Counted from the first letter of the stretch, positions 46,511-57,591 are shown. The stretch is DNA of 64,000 nt from Taudactylus pleione (GCA_031769625.1 JAUIMM010000888.1:744001-808000); one strand, 5' to 3'. Program-made: numbers and translations. The notes: generated from the sequence alone by a model not told the origin.

Positions 46511-47083
46511 TTTTTATAAGTGTCCGCTCGCTGCTGCCGATGTTCGCTAATCTGCGCATGCATCACAGTGCGCGTGCACAAACTACTCATAGTGATCGGG
46601 ACCCGCTCACTCGCCCTGCAAAGATAGCCCAGTGTAATGAGTGACAGGAGAGGCCGTTTGTGGGTGGTAACAGGGGCAGGCCAGTGAAAGGTGCGAACAC
46701 AGGCGTGCCTGAGTGTCTCAACGCCGTTTCAGAGGCGTGCATAATTAACAGGCAGCGTCATAGTACACGTCACCAGCCTTTTATTTACACTGAAATCTCG
46801 CAGTGCTTGCGGTAGGGTAGAGACAACCACAAGCGCTACTATCGCTTCCAATGGTCCACGATGTACTAATGTTTTTATACACTTTCTGGACGACGTGCGC
46901 TAGAGGGCATCTCACCATATGCTAATGGGCATCAGCATACACAAAATGACAGCACGCAAAGACATAGTGGGCGTGCTTATGCCTTGCCGAGCGATCGTCT
47001 GTCTTGATGTCACTTAGCTGAATTTTCATACGCTGGGAGCGAGCGGCCGCATCTAGCGTGTACGGGTCTGAATCAGGCTCCCA
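46511..47083. mobile_element. Diverged MITE of family 1 (left end lost)
   Basis: Right terminus TACGGGTCTGAATCAGGCTC and interior motifs shared with 47307-47685 (GATGTTCGC, TCTGCGCATGC, GAGTGACAGGA, TGTGGGTGGTAACAGGGG, AACACAGGCGTGCC). The left GGGCCTGATTCAGA end is replaced by TTTATAAGTGTCCGC. An older member of the family. Confidence 0.6.
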
Positions 47084-47084
47084 G

Positions 47085-47190
47085 TTCAAACCGGGTCACA
47101 AAAGTAAATCTGAATTTTGACCTAGTTCCACTCGGAACCCCTAAATTCGGGTGTTTTTGGATTTTGGAAATCCGGACCAGCACATCTCTA
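47085..47190 (-). mobile_element. Inverted hAT terminus
   Basis: On the minus strand it begins TAGAGATGTGCTGGTCCGGA at 47190 and continues TTTCCAAAATCCAAAAAC. The sequence to its right (47191-47306: CATTTCCAGTCAATTTTGAC, ACCTCACAGCACC) resembles the 3' arm of family A/B hAT elements in reverse, so one hAT fragment appears inserted in or joined to another. Confidence 0.5.
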
Positions 47191-47306
47191 ATTAACATCA
47201 TTAACATTCATTTCCAGTCAATTTTGACCACCTCACAGCACCTGAAATCACGAGGGAGGGACTAAAATGAAATTCAAAATACAAAAGACGCGGTTTTTAG
47301 ATCTGA

Positions 47307-47685
47307 GGGCCTGAATCAGAGCCGCTCGTAAGCGGCCGCTCGTTCGCTCCGAGCGATGTTCGCACATCTGCGCATGCGTATGGGTCATAATGCGCATGCG
47401 CCAACCAGTCAGTGCGATCGGAAATCAAGCGCTCGCCAAATAGCGAGTGCCTGCTAATTTGAGTGACAGGATGAGGCGTTTGTAGGTGGTAACAGGGGAA
47501 GGTGCTTGAAAACGGGGTGTGGAGATCCGAACGCAGGCGTGCCAAACAAAATAGCGAGCGCATGTTTCGTTCGCTCGCTCAGACATGGAGGCGTCAACAG
47601 ACCGCAAAGAGCGAGCGCTCAATTTAAATAGCCGACCCCTTTTTCTGAATGAGCGAGCGCAAATTGCCGGCTCTGAATCAGGCCC
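47307..47685. mobile_element. 379 bp MITE, family 1, internally deleted (TGA duplication)
   Basis: Starts GGGCCTGAATCAGAGCCGCT and ends GCCGGCTCTGAATCAGGCCC. TGA flanks both ends (47304-47306, 47686-47688). The middle ~200 bp present in 21539-22135 is absent, with AAACAAAATAGCGAGCGCAT at the junction. Confidence 0.88.
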
Positions 47686-48032
47686 TGAGTTCTGAACTTG
47701 GTGAGAAGATGGAGTCAGGACACAGTTCTACACAGAACCTCAAAGTGATCTGAGCCGGGTCTCGGTTCGTCTTAGAACCCCAAACTTCGAGTTTATTTAT
47801 TAGTTTATTGCACTTAAATTTTTTTTTTTTAAAGTGCAGCTGATAAAAATAAGATACAAACAGCCTCAAACTAATTTAAAATATAATTGATCCAAAGCAA
47901 GTCCAAACAGAAATAAGTCTTCAATAAAGAAATCACATACATACAATGCAGTATCTGCACGAAACCTTATTGTCAGTACAACCAGGTTCCATTATTGGAG
48001 AGGAAATGTATAACACATACAGCGCCGTTGAG
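47686..48032. other. No gene; hAT-like remnant then AT-rich DNA
   Basis: 47690-47800 contains GATCTGAGCCGGGTCTCGGT and AACCCCAAACTTCGAG, reminiscent of diverged hAT termini. The rest is AT-rich and featureless. Confidence 0.4.
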
Positions 48033-50135
48033 CAGTTCCGTAACCAGAGGGGTGCTTGTGGGCAGGGCCGGTTCTAGACCTTGTGGAGCTTAGGGCAAGT
48101 GTTCCCTTTGGTGCCCTGCCCTCCCCCCAAAAATATTCAGGCAGAAATAGAAGAAGGTGTTTTTCTATGCAAGCCTTCGGCGCGCATGCTCCCAAATAGG
48201 GTGTGTGGCTTTGTGACATCCCCTCTGTTCATCACTCTAGGAAACACACCCAGCAGAAAGTAGATGCACTGCTGCTCCATCATCTCCCATGGCCATTACC
48301 AGAATGCCATACACGACGACGTCACGCCTGCCACCACCGGCATTCTGGAAGACTGGGAGGGATTGGAAACAGCAGAGCAGTTTGTGAATATGGAGCCACC
48401 AGAGTTTGTATGTCATGCCACACAGAGCCCATTCACATTATGTCACACAGTAGTACCCCATATACACATTATGCCACATTGTAGTAATGCCCCTTATAAC
48501 ACATTATGCTACGCAGTAATGCCCCTTACACAATATCCCACACACAGTAATGCCCCATGAATAGTATGCCACATAAGGTAATGCCCCTTGCACATTGTGC
48601 CACACAGGATAATGCCCCTTACACATTATGCTACACATGGTAATGCCCCTTCACATTATGCTGCACACAGTAATGCCCCTTACACATTATGCCACACATG
48701 GTAATGCCCCTTACACATTATGTTGCACATGGTAATGTCCCTTACACATTATGCTGCACACAGTAATGCCCCATACACATTATGCCACACTTTAATGCCC
48801 TTTAAACATTATGCCACAGTCTAATGCCCCTTACACATTATGCAGCACACAGTAATGCCCCTTACATATTATGCCACAAACTGTAATGCCCCTTACACAT
48901 TATGCTGCACACTGTATTGCCGCTTACATATTATACACACATGGTAATGTCCCATACACATTATGCCGCACACAGTAATGCCCCATACACATTATGCCAC
49001 ACTCTAATGCCCTTTAAACATTATGCCACACTCTAATGCCCTTTAAACATTATGCCACATTCTAAGGCCCCTTACAATGTGATATGAATGATCAGGGACC
49101 AGAGATCAGAGTCAGGCACAGGCAGGGCCAGGGACTGCAGCAGTAATCACTACCCAGGCTGTTGAACAACAAGCAGGGACTGGAGTGAGTAGTGGTGTGA
49201 GGATGCGCAGTACCATGTGTGCTGCCACAACCAATGCCAAGCTGCTGCTGTTGCTCTCCGTGTCCCGGTGGGTTGCCTCTCCCCTGTGGGCTCAATGACG
49301 TAATCGTGGCTGCCAGCCATGCCTGGCATTCTGGGACTCCCAGTATGCCATTGGGGGTGCTGCACTGTGGGAGGGAAGTGGGAGCACCACGGTGGGCTCT
49401 GGTGGCAGGCAAGCGCAGATGGCCGCCATCTAATTAGATGGCGCTGGCAGGGAAACCTTGACTGCGCCCTTAGGTTACAGTAACTCCGGGCAATAGCCCT
49501 TCTTGCCCATCCCTGCATGAGGGGCACCTTGTCCTGGATGCCATCTGACAGGCCTAGCAGAAGTTGATGCCTCCGGTAGCACTGGGATCAAGTGTTGATC
49601 TCAGCGGCAGAGATCCTGCAGTCCAGTGAGATATGTCCCCGGCGGAACACATCTTACAGAACTGTTCCCAGCGGCGGGTGGCATTTGGCGCCGGCTGCAA
49701 GCTGGGTGCAGCTTGCAGACCGGCAGCCATTTGAATTTGGAGCTGACTGTGAGCCAATTATGGCTCGTGGACTGGCAGCCAATAGAAAGCGGCCAGGACG
49801 AGCCAATTAAGGCTCGCTGAATCATGCCTAGCTCCGCCCACTGCATCTGACATCAGGAGCCAATGGGCAGGGAAATTAGTTAGGCAGCGGTGGGTGGAGG
49901 ATACGTACATTGTGGGAAGACCTCCGGCAGCCCTGGAAGAGGCCAGAAGACGCCGGGCTCCAGATAGAAGAGCTCAGGCAGCCCAGGATGGACCAGCAGA
50001 AGAAGAATGCGGCCAGATAGGTAGGCTTCCATTAGTTCCTCCATAGACCACCAGGTTATCGGGTACTAAGATGGGGTAATTAGACCTGTGGCAGTGATTG
50101 GAGGGGGCACTATATATTCCCTTGTTTCGCCCCTG
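48033..50135. mobile_element. Probable hAT-like element with an ACATTATGCC minisatellite
   Basis: Left border CAGTTCCGTAACCAGAGGGG; right border in reverse complement CAGGGGCGAAACAAGGGAAT: about ten of the first fifteen bases agree. Flanking octamers are CCGTTGAG (48025-48032) and CTGTTAAG (50136-50143), 6/8 with both differences being transitions. Between are the array 48410-49085 and a GC-rich right arm (49090-50100) with repeated inverted GAGCCAATTA/TGGCTCG motifs. A second element end (GCAGGGCCGGTTCTAGACC, 48062) lies just inside. Old and partly decayed. Confidence 0.45.
48410..49085. repeat. ~29 bp minisatellite (ACATTATGCCACACAGTAATGCCCC)
   Basis: About 23 degenerate units of ACATTATGCCACACAGTAATG + CCCCTTAC, with GCTGCACA and CACTCTAATGCCCTTTAA variants. 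Homologous to 2091-2270 and more distantly to 1-287 and 1012-2090. Confidence 0.9.
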
Positions 50136-50711
50136 CTGTTAAGACAGACCATCAGATGTGGTCATTTTGAACAGGAAAAATATGTTATTGCAGCTATTTT
50201 ACATAACACAGTATATTTACTAAAAAAGGTTTACTCACAGAAGAGACATAACTTGGAAATGAGAGTGTATACAGCTAGAAGTCACATTGTTGCGCTGCAG
50301 GGGGCACTCTAAATCGCAGTGTTAAAGCTGTCCAGTATTGTATAATACTACTGTACTAACAATGGTATCCTGTATTGTCCTTTCAAGGAAAAAAAATTAT
50401 TTACTCCCCTAATATCGGAACGTGGTTTGTTCCAGAGCAATTTGCACCTTTTGGGCCAGATTCATAGTTGGACTTATGTCCATTTTGCAGATGTATCTTG
50501 AGATTTTTTGCAGCTATGAGAGAATCGGAGTCGTACACATCTCAGCCACATTTTCACTTGCGACAGCGTCGGTGTAACCCTGCGGCAACTGGTATCACTA
50601 CATCCAATAAGGATTTGTCTAGTATCAAAAAGAACGCTATTATCTACACCCAAGAAGACAACAGAGGCGCTCGTGGAACAGAAGCTGCTTTTGTGTACTC
50701 ATTTACATATA
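49090..50711. other. GC-rich arm and unique DNA, no gene
   Basis: Several overlapping frames on both strands (49092-49846) arise in GC-rich DNA and have no recognisable domain. 50455-50700 starts GGGCCAGATTCATAGTTGGA, which resembles a MITE terminus, but its partner was not found before the next element begins. Confidence 0.4.
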
Positions 50712-51237
50712 GGACCTCATTCAGAGGTGGTCGTTAGTTGCAAGCGGTCGCACTGAATCAGGGCGGCCGCTTGCATCCTGAATGACCGCATCCTTGTCGA
50801 TCGCTAATCTGTGGGTTAACACCCACAGGTCTAGCGACCGACATGGGTGATGGTCGCGATGGTCAAGACCATCAAGACCATCGGTGCTTACGGCCAGACC
50901 CTATGGTTGGGTCTGGGCACTCGTAAGCCCCAGGGAGCTTCCTGCTCTGATCATTGCTGATGTCAGTGGGGCCGCCCCCAAACGGTAAGTGTTCCGGTGG
51001 GAACGACTCTGTTTGGGCAGGCACGCACCCTGCCCGCCTCCCAGACGGGGCGAGCTGTCACTCACCATCGACAGCTCGCCCCGTCTGCTGCGAGACCCCT
51101 AGCGACGGAGCGTCCATCGCTAGCCGGGTCTCGCGCATGCGCACGACGGAGTCGGCTCCGTCATGCACATGCCCAGTGGGGCAACATCGAGTCGGTTGCG
51201 AGCGCTCAGTGCTTGCGACGGACTCTGAATGACCCCC
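50712..51237. mobile_element. 526 bp multi-hairpin MITE, family 3 (ATA duplication)
   Basis: Starts GGACCTCATTCAGAGGTGGT and ends GGACTCTGAATGACCCCC; ATA flanks both ends (50709-50711, 51238-51240). Internal hairpins include GTGGGTTAACACCCAC, GATGGTC repeats, GACGGGGCGAGCTGTC with its partner GACAGCTCGCCCCGTC, CGAGACCC/GGGTCTCG and GACGGAG/CTCCGTC. Confidence 0.87.
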
Positions 51238-52166
51238 ATAGTGCTGCTGGCAGAGTGATAGAGACTATACATAAATGAGGAATATACATTTTCTTCTTTC
51301 CTTTACGTTGCAGTTTATTCAGTAGGAGATACCTCAGTGTCAGTAAGATTGCTAAGTTATACCAGAAATCAGTTCTCCTGTTAATGTTAGCAAACAGCAC
51401 GTCAGCCATTGACGGACAGCTCTGCTCCCCTCGGTCCCATTAAATAACAGCTTTCTCATTACTTTAATATTTTGGAGCAGCCCCCAAAATGTTGGCTTCC
51501 ACGAACAGTAATTGGACGCCCGTGTTAGCGCATACCCCCTTCCCCAGTCACTGTGTGCTGGATTATGCCATTCCTGTCATGCTCATTAATAAAATAAAAG
51601 CATCTGGGGTGGAACCAATGAGCAGAGGCTCAAAGGGTGAAGTCAGCCTCACGTTGGGACCCTTTGATGGTCTGACTGCCAAGAAACTGCGGAAAATATG
51701 GAAATTTCATGGCTGCATTAATATAAAGTGTTAGTAAAGAATGATTATGAAATGTAGTTTACGATCTGCAAAAATGTCCATATTAAAAATTTCTGTAAAA
51801 CGTATGAAAACTATAAAACTATACGCTGGGCGCATTTATAAGATCTGGATAGTCAGAGGGGCTTCCCGATGAGTAACACTATGAGCCCAATATATCATGT
51901 GGTGGGATAGTAGGATGATAATATACGTAATCAGCAAGGTATAAGCACTGTACCTACATGTGGTTATTACTGGTTTGGCTGGAATATACATTATAACGTA
52001 GAGATATGCAACATTTTTAAAGCTGTTTGGCAAAATATTCACCTGACACCCAGAACATTTGAGAGATAAATTTTGCAATATGCGTTGGCCAGTCCAGTCC
52101 TAGTCCGTGAGCACAACACAGCGGAATTAAATGACTACCATCGTTACAGCTCTATTCCAGGACTAC
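51238..52166. other. No gene called; possible conserved block at 51470-51740
   Basis: 51470-51740 is of high complexity and contains the 81-residue frame 51489-51734 (MLASTNSNWTPVLAHTPF...), which lacks any recognisable domain. The nucleotide stretch ATCTGGGGTGGAACCAATGA and its neighbours look like conserved non-coding DNA. The rest is AT-rich. Confidence 0.35.
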
Positions 52167-52717
52167 GGACCTCATTCAGAGGCGGTCGGAGGATGCAAGC
52201 GGTTGCTCAGAAACTGGGCCGCCGCTTGCATCCTGACCGCCCGCCTCTGTTTCGGTCATTAGGCTGTGGGTTTACACCCACAGCTCTAACGACTGCTTGG
52301 GTGATGGTCGCGATGGTCAGAGACCATCACGACCATCGGGGCTTACGATGAGACCCTAGGGTAGGGTCTCACTTGTTGTAAGCCTCGGAGAGCTTCTGGC
52401 TCTGTCAGAGCCGGAAGCTCTCCACTGACATCACTTGTGATGTCAGTGGGGCCTCCCCCAAACGGTAGGCGTTCCCATGGGAATGCCTCCATTTGGGCTG
52501 CCACCCCCCCAGCCCGCCTTCCAAACGGGGCGAGCTGTCAATCAACATCGACAGCTCACCGCCTTTGGAAAGAGACCCGCTACGACCGGTGCTGTCGGTC
52601 ATAGCGGGTCTCACGCATGCGCACAAGGGAGCCGGCTCCCTCATGCGCATGCGCACGGGCCAAACATTGAGGCGGCCGTGCGGTCATAGACCGTACGGCC
52701 GCCTCTGAATAAGGTCC
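52167..52717. mobile_element. 551 bp multi-hairpin MITE, family 3 (TAC duplication)
   Basis: Starts GGACCTCATTCAGAGGCGGT and ends GGCCGCCTCTGAATAAGGTCC; TAC is exact on both sides (52164-52166, 52718-52720). Hairpins include GGATGCAAGCGG/CCGCTTGCATCC, GCTGTGGGT/ACCCACAGC, GATGGTCGCGATGGTC, GGAAGCTC/GAGCTTCTGGC and CTGACATCACTTGTGATGTCAG. Confidence 0.9.
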
Positions 52718-52787
52718 TACATAGCTATGTATGAACTTACCAAGACAGTTTAGAACGTTGAAGCAAAAAGAATAATCGCTGATCTCT

Positions 52788-53260
52788 GGGTCTCATTCAG
52801 ACCCGCTCACGAGCGCAGGACGCTCGCAAGCGGGTCGACGGTACCCAAATGCGCATGCGCACGATGGAGGCTGCTCCATCGCGTGCATGCGCGAGACCCG
52901 ACTCGGGGTCTCGCACCAAAGGGGGCGTGCTGTCGATGGTGAGTGACAGCATGCCCCCTTTGGTGGGCGTGCCGGGGCATGGCTGCCCAGACGGAGGCAT
53001 TCCCAGTGGGAGTGATTTGGGCTCTGCTAGAGCCAAAATCACTCCAGGGCTTGCGGCAGCGAGACCCTACTGCAGGGTATCGCCGCAAGCCCGATGGTCG
53101 CGATGGTCTTGACCATCGCGACCATCATCATGGACGCTCGCATAAGCTGTGGGTGGTAACCCACAGCTATGCGAGCGTCCAGAAGGATGCACCAAAAAAA
53201 AACAAACGCCCTGATTCAGAGCGGGCGCTCGTTCAGAGCGTCCGGCTCTGAATCAGACCC
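52788..53260. mobile_element. 473 bp multi-hairpin MITE, family 2 (TCT duplication)
   Basis: Starts GGGTCTCATTCAGACCCGCT and ends GTCCGGCTCTGAATCAGACCC; TCT is exact on both sides (52785-52787, 53261-53263). It is collinear with 10893-11429 but lacks the right arm of one hairpin and the whole ACTGACATCAC hairpin (junction near 53009). Stems 52863-52880 (GATGGAG/CTCCATC) and 53137-53175 (CTCGCATA/TATGCGAG) carry paired changes relative to the first copy. Confidence 0.9.
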
Positions 53261-53805
53261 TCTGGCTCCTCCTGTTATCACTATTCCTCTCATTTCTACT
53301 CTGAGGCTTTTTAGCAGTGCCAATGTACCTGAAGCTTACACCACCACAGAAATGAATATATTCCTAAGCATTGGTCCTTTGTACCATCCAGACATACAGT
53401 ACAGAAACTTCTACTTAACACATCAATAGGGGTGCTTAACCAATAGATCTAAAAATTAGATTAGCTTAGTACCTTCTATTTATTTGACATTTGAAACAAA
53501 AGGGAGCCCAATACCAAGCCAGGGCTGAAGACATCAGTGACGGAACCGCGTGATGAGGAAGGTGTAGCCAAATCACAGGGGTCACACCCCCCATGAAAAG
53601 AGTAGCTTGATTAAAAGTACTATGTGTGCAAAGAAGGGGGCATTCTTCCCCATGCACAACTGGCCTGTGCCCCTACCAGGCCGCTTTGCTTTAACCCATT
53701 ATGGGCCCAGGCAATTAGTACTAGACCACCCCACCCCACTATCAGTGCCCCTGTGGGGAGTGGGTGTGTGCACGGAGAGGGTGTATTACACTATGAAGAA
53801 CCACT
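53261..53805. other. No gene seen
   Basis: Short non-repetitive spacer between two MITE groups. Overlapping short frames on both strands show no domain. Confidence 0.4.
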
Positions 53806-54239
53806 GAGGGTGATGTATCAAAGCTTGGAGAGTAATAAAGTGAAGGGCGGGATGTACTAGCATTGTGTGGGACATCCCGCCAGACATCGCATCCCTACTG
53901 ATCGCTTATGTACTAACATATGCGATCAGTACCTCAAAGGTCAGCACTTCCGATAAGAGCTGTCCTTTGCGATCAGCGCTGTGCCCTGGATTTCCGGGTT
54001 TAAGACCCGGGGGTCCATCTGCGCATGCGCAGAGTGATAAGGTGGCCGCGGGGCATGCTGGGAAGATCCCTCATACCGGCTTGATGCAGTAGAAGCCCGT
54101 AGGCTTCTATAGGGTAACGCCAGCAAAAGCTGGCGTCACCCTCCGCGTCAGAGCCCGGGCAGCCAGCCAATAGTACATATGGAAAATGCTGTAAAACCCC
54201 AAAATCAGGGTTTTTATTACATTTTCCAGAGAGATAAAA

Positions 54240-55493
54240 GGGTCTATTCATACAGAAAACAGAAACTGAATTGTCACTTTTCACTATATATCGCATCGGT
54301 TTGATGCACTATACAGTATAGCTGTGTTAAGTAGCAATTCATGTAAACTTACCTGTCTGACTTCTTCATGCGCTGTCCAGGGGTCCGGTGGTGCTGTCTT
54401 CAGCTGCGGTCCAGGGTGAGCAGCTGGGAGGCGAAGGCAGGTCCTTCCTGCACATGCACCGACGGCTGAGGTCAGGGGAGGCTGCAGTGGCTGCTGGGAC
54501 ATGAAGGGGGCGTAGCCAGAGCCGGTCACTGCGGGCAGAAGACAGGGAGGTAAGCAACTTCCCTGCCCACTTCAGGACGTTGTTCAGGTTACGATGTCCT
54601 GAGATGGCGAATCTGAACAAAAAGGAGAACCGGAAAGCAGAGCATTCCGTCCTTCAATGAATCGCACTCACCATACTACAGAATACAGGTTGAGTCTCCC
54701 ATATCCAAAATGCTTGGGACCAGGGGTATTTTGGATATCGGAATATTCCGTGTTTTGGAATAATTGCATCCAATATTGAAATGTCTTGGAAATGGGACCC
54801 AAATATACACACAGAATGCATTTATGTGTTATATACACCTTATACACACAGCCTGCAGGTCATTTTAGACAGTATTTTTTATAAATTTGTGCATCAAAAA
54901 AAGTTTGTGTACATACATGAAATTCATTTATGTTTCATATACACCTTATACACACAGCCTGAAGGTTATTTTATACAATCTTTTTAATAATTTGTGCCTT
55001 AGACAAAGTTTATGTACATTAAACCATCAAAAGTCAAAGGTTTCATTATCTCAGTCATACTGAATATATTCCGTATTTCGGAATATTCCGTATTTCGGAA
55101 TATTTGGATATGGGAGACTCAACCTGTACTACAGAATGGTGACCCGATTCAGCCACAGAGTGGGGGTAATGACCTTCTCCACGCACAGGCATGCGCAGGT
55201 GCTGGCACAGTGGGTACCGCTTCTGCACCCCCCTCTGCCAGGTCATGGACTACCTCGTCCCCCCTCCCTCCGTAACATACACTTCTCACCTGGACTCACC
55301 TGGCCATCCAGGTGAGTAGGCTATGTCCCGGTAGGAGGGTGGGAGGGGTAGTCCGTGACCAATGTGGCACGTCCTGTGCCGGCATCTGCGCACGCCTATG
55401 TCTCCACGGTAACCCGCTTTGTGAATTGCACCAAGCAGAGAAAATCCCTGTTTTCCGCAAAACAGGACTTTTCTCTGCTCCATGAATAGACCC
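54240..55493. mobile_element. 1.25 kb element with GGGTCTATTCAT ends
   Basis: Starts GGGTCTATTCATACAGAAAA and ends TGCTCCATGAATAGACCC, a 12 bp inverted repeat. It interrupts foldback arm sequence (GAGAGATAAA | CAAAGTACCAGCC). No coding frame with a known domain; GC-rich arms around the Tigger-like insertion. Confidence 0.6.
54686..55126. mobile_element. 441 bp Tigger/pogo-like non-autonomous element (TA duplication)
   Basis: Starts CAGGTTGAGTCTCCCATATC and ends GATATGGGAGACTCAACCTG, an extended inverted repeat; TA on both sides (54684-54685, 55127-55128). The CAGGTTGAGnnTCCC terminus with TCCAAAATGCTTGGGACC is known from Tigger-type Tc1/mariner elements of vertebrates. A ~115 bp direct duplication (TTTATGT, ATATACACCTTATACACACA at 54822 and 54937) fills the middle. 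No transposase. Confidence 0.88.
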
Positions 55494-55595
55494 CAAAGTA
55501 CCAGCCAAACAGCTCCTAACTGTCATTTTCCAAACACAGCCTGTGACATGGCAGTTAGGAGCTTCTTGGTCAGTACTTTTATCTCTCTACACTTT

Positions 55596-56190
55596 GGGCC
55601 TGATTCAGAGCCGGACGCAATTAGCGCTCGCTCGTCCAGAAAATAGGGGTGGCTATTCAAAACCGTTCGCTCTTTGCGGTCTGTTCACGCCTCTAGGTCT
55701 GAACGAGCGAACAAAACTTGCGGTCGTTTTTTGGGAAACTACGCCCCCTGGCCGCTCGCATCCTACGTCATGTCCGCTATTTATTAGATTAATCGAGTAC
55801 ATCGACCAGGGTATGAACTGCTCGCTATTCTTGTGGTTGGTTTTTGCTATCATAATTTTGCGAGCAGTTCTGGCTATAAAATAACCAGTGACGTGGTCAA
55901 TGACGCTGCTGTTTTAATTAAGCACACCCATAAAACGCCCGTTTTGACCTTTAAGCACGCCTGCGATCGGATCTCCACTCCCCGTTTTCAAGCACCTTCC
56001 CCTGTTACCACCCACATACGCCTCTTTCTGTCACTCAAATTATCAGGCATTCGCTATTTTGCGAGCACATGAATTTCGACTGCACTGACTGGTTTGCGCA
56101 TGCATATAACGATCCATATGCATGCGCAGTTGGGCAAACATCACTCGGAGCGAACGAGCGGCCGCTTACGAGCGGCTCTGAATCAGGCCC
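55596..56190. mobile_element. 595 bp MITE, family 1
   Basis: Starts GGGCCTGATTCAGAGCCGGA and ends CGAGCGGCTCTGAATCAGGCCC in close inverted match; interior collinear with 2665-3224 and reverse of 21539-22135. It sits inside the foldback MITE arm, so it inserted later. Best-preserved member of the family in this window. Confidence 0.9.
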
Positions 56191-56225
56191 ATTATCTCTC
56201 TCCAAGCTTTGATACATATCCCCCA

Positions 56226-57077
56226 GTATGAGGTAGAGATGTCTAGAAGCAGCTGGTGCATGAAGTGTGAAAGAGGAGAGAGCTCGCAGACATGTTTATA
56301 GAAAGGACAATAGCTCAGTGTACAGTTGGGTAGACAACTGTATTTACGGAGCAGTAGGCTGTTATAGTTGTTAGTTCCAGTCTCCGAGTCCCACTTTACT
56401 TGCCGTTGCTCGGGTGCAGAGCTTGCACATAGAAGCTGCGAGAATGGTCAGTATCCACCCAAAGAGAGCCGCCAATATGTACGGCTGCAAGAACCCCGAA
56501 GGAACAAGTCAAGTTCAAGGTACCACATGGGCGCGGATCCATCTCAACTTCATGAAGCCAGGTAGAGGTGAGCTATACGCAAACCCACTTTGAAGCTGGC
56601 CATAGCCACAGGGACATGCTCAGCATATTCATTATAAAGAAGCAGTGATCACTTTAATATTTTACAGCCACAGGCACAGGACAGCAGTGAGGGATACGTT
56701 GCCAGCTCAACGACACAATGAGCAATAAAGCTGTAAGTCCAATGACGCATCGTTAACTTTGAGATATTGAAGTAAAAGGTTGCTATAATGCAAAGATAGG
56801 TTGATTGGAAATACAGTGCTACAGCGTAGTGATGGGACTACCGTCATTTCAGGTTGTACACTCGCCGTGGGCCCAGAAATACAGTTATTCAATGTTCTGC
56901 CCCTGGCATATTGTTCCTCCCTTAAGATTTGTTGGGTGTAGCGCTGCTCTATGCTGTGTATCAGTGGGAGTTTTACTGAAACACAGCAGCACCATAGACA
57001 GCCGCTCCCCTGACGTGACGAAAAAGCAGAAGAATAAACATCTTCGCCTCCTGGATTATCACATTTTTGTAAACAAA
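56226..57077. other. No gene called
   Basis: Non-repetitive DNA. One short frame near 56420-56570 contains TTWARIHLNF, faintly like the W-x-x-IH-x-DF start of a retroelement integrase, but the frame is short and nothing else supports it. No RNA gene or tandem repeat. Confidence 0.4.
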
Positions 57078-57591
57078 GGGCCTCATTCAGAGGCGGTCGT
57101 TAGTTGCAAGCGGTCACTCTGAATCAGGGCGGCCGCTTGCATCCTGAACGGCCGCCTCATTGTCGATCGTGAACGACATGGGTGATGGTCGTGATGGTGA
57201 AGACCATCGCGACCATCGGGGCTTACGACCAGACCCTAAGGTCTGGTCACTCGTAAGCCCCAGGGAGCTTCCTGTTCTGTTTGAGCAGGAAGTTCCCAAC
57301 TGACATCAGCAATGATGTCAATGGGGCCGCCCCCAAACGGCAAGCATTCCAACTGGAACGCCTCCGTTTGGCCAAGCACGCCCCTGGCCTGCCCAGCAAA
57401 CGGGGCGAGTTGTCACTCAACATCGACAGCTTGCCCTGTCTGCTACGAGACCCCTAACGACGGACGCCCGACGTTAGCCGGGTCTCGCGCATGCGCACGA
57501 TGGAGCCAGCTCCGTCGTGCGCGTGCACTGTGGGGCAACATCGAGTCAGTTGTGAGCGCTAAGCGCTCACGACTGGTTCTGAATGAGCTCC
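57078..57591. mobile_element. 514 bp multi-hairpin MITE, family 3
   Basis: Starts GGGCCTCATTCAGAGGCGGT and ends GTTCTGAATGAGCTCC; AAA on both sides. Collinear with 50712-51237. The stem 57499-57516 reads GATGGAG against CTCCGTC, one G-T mismatch, intermediate between GACGGAG/CTCCGTC and GATGGAG/CTCCATC of other copies. Confidence 0.85.

Larger units (their letters stand above)
53806..56225. mobile_element. Foldback MITE split by nested insertions
   Basis: Outer ends GATGTATCAAAGCTTGGAGA (53812) and, in reverse complement, ATGTATCAAAGCTTGGAGAG (56222 leftward) belong to one foldback type. Between them lie a GC-rich insert starting GGGCGGGATGT (53847), element 54240-55493 with its own Tigger-like insertion, the inner foldback arms CAGCTCCTAACTGTC/GGCAGTTAGGAGCT (55510-55565) and MITE 55596-56190. 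Near-duplicate GAGAGATAAA/TTATCTCTC segments stand beside two of the insertions, so the exact order is not certain. Confidence 0.6.

Noticed and set aside
50455..50700. Complete MITE starting GGGCCAGATTCATAG
   Set aside because: No matching right terminus before the next element; kept only as a possible remnant.
56420..56575. Retroelement integrase fragment (TTWARIHLNF)
   Set aside because: Ten residues of weak similarity in a short frame; no zinc-binding or catalytic motif around it.
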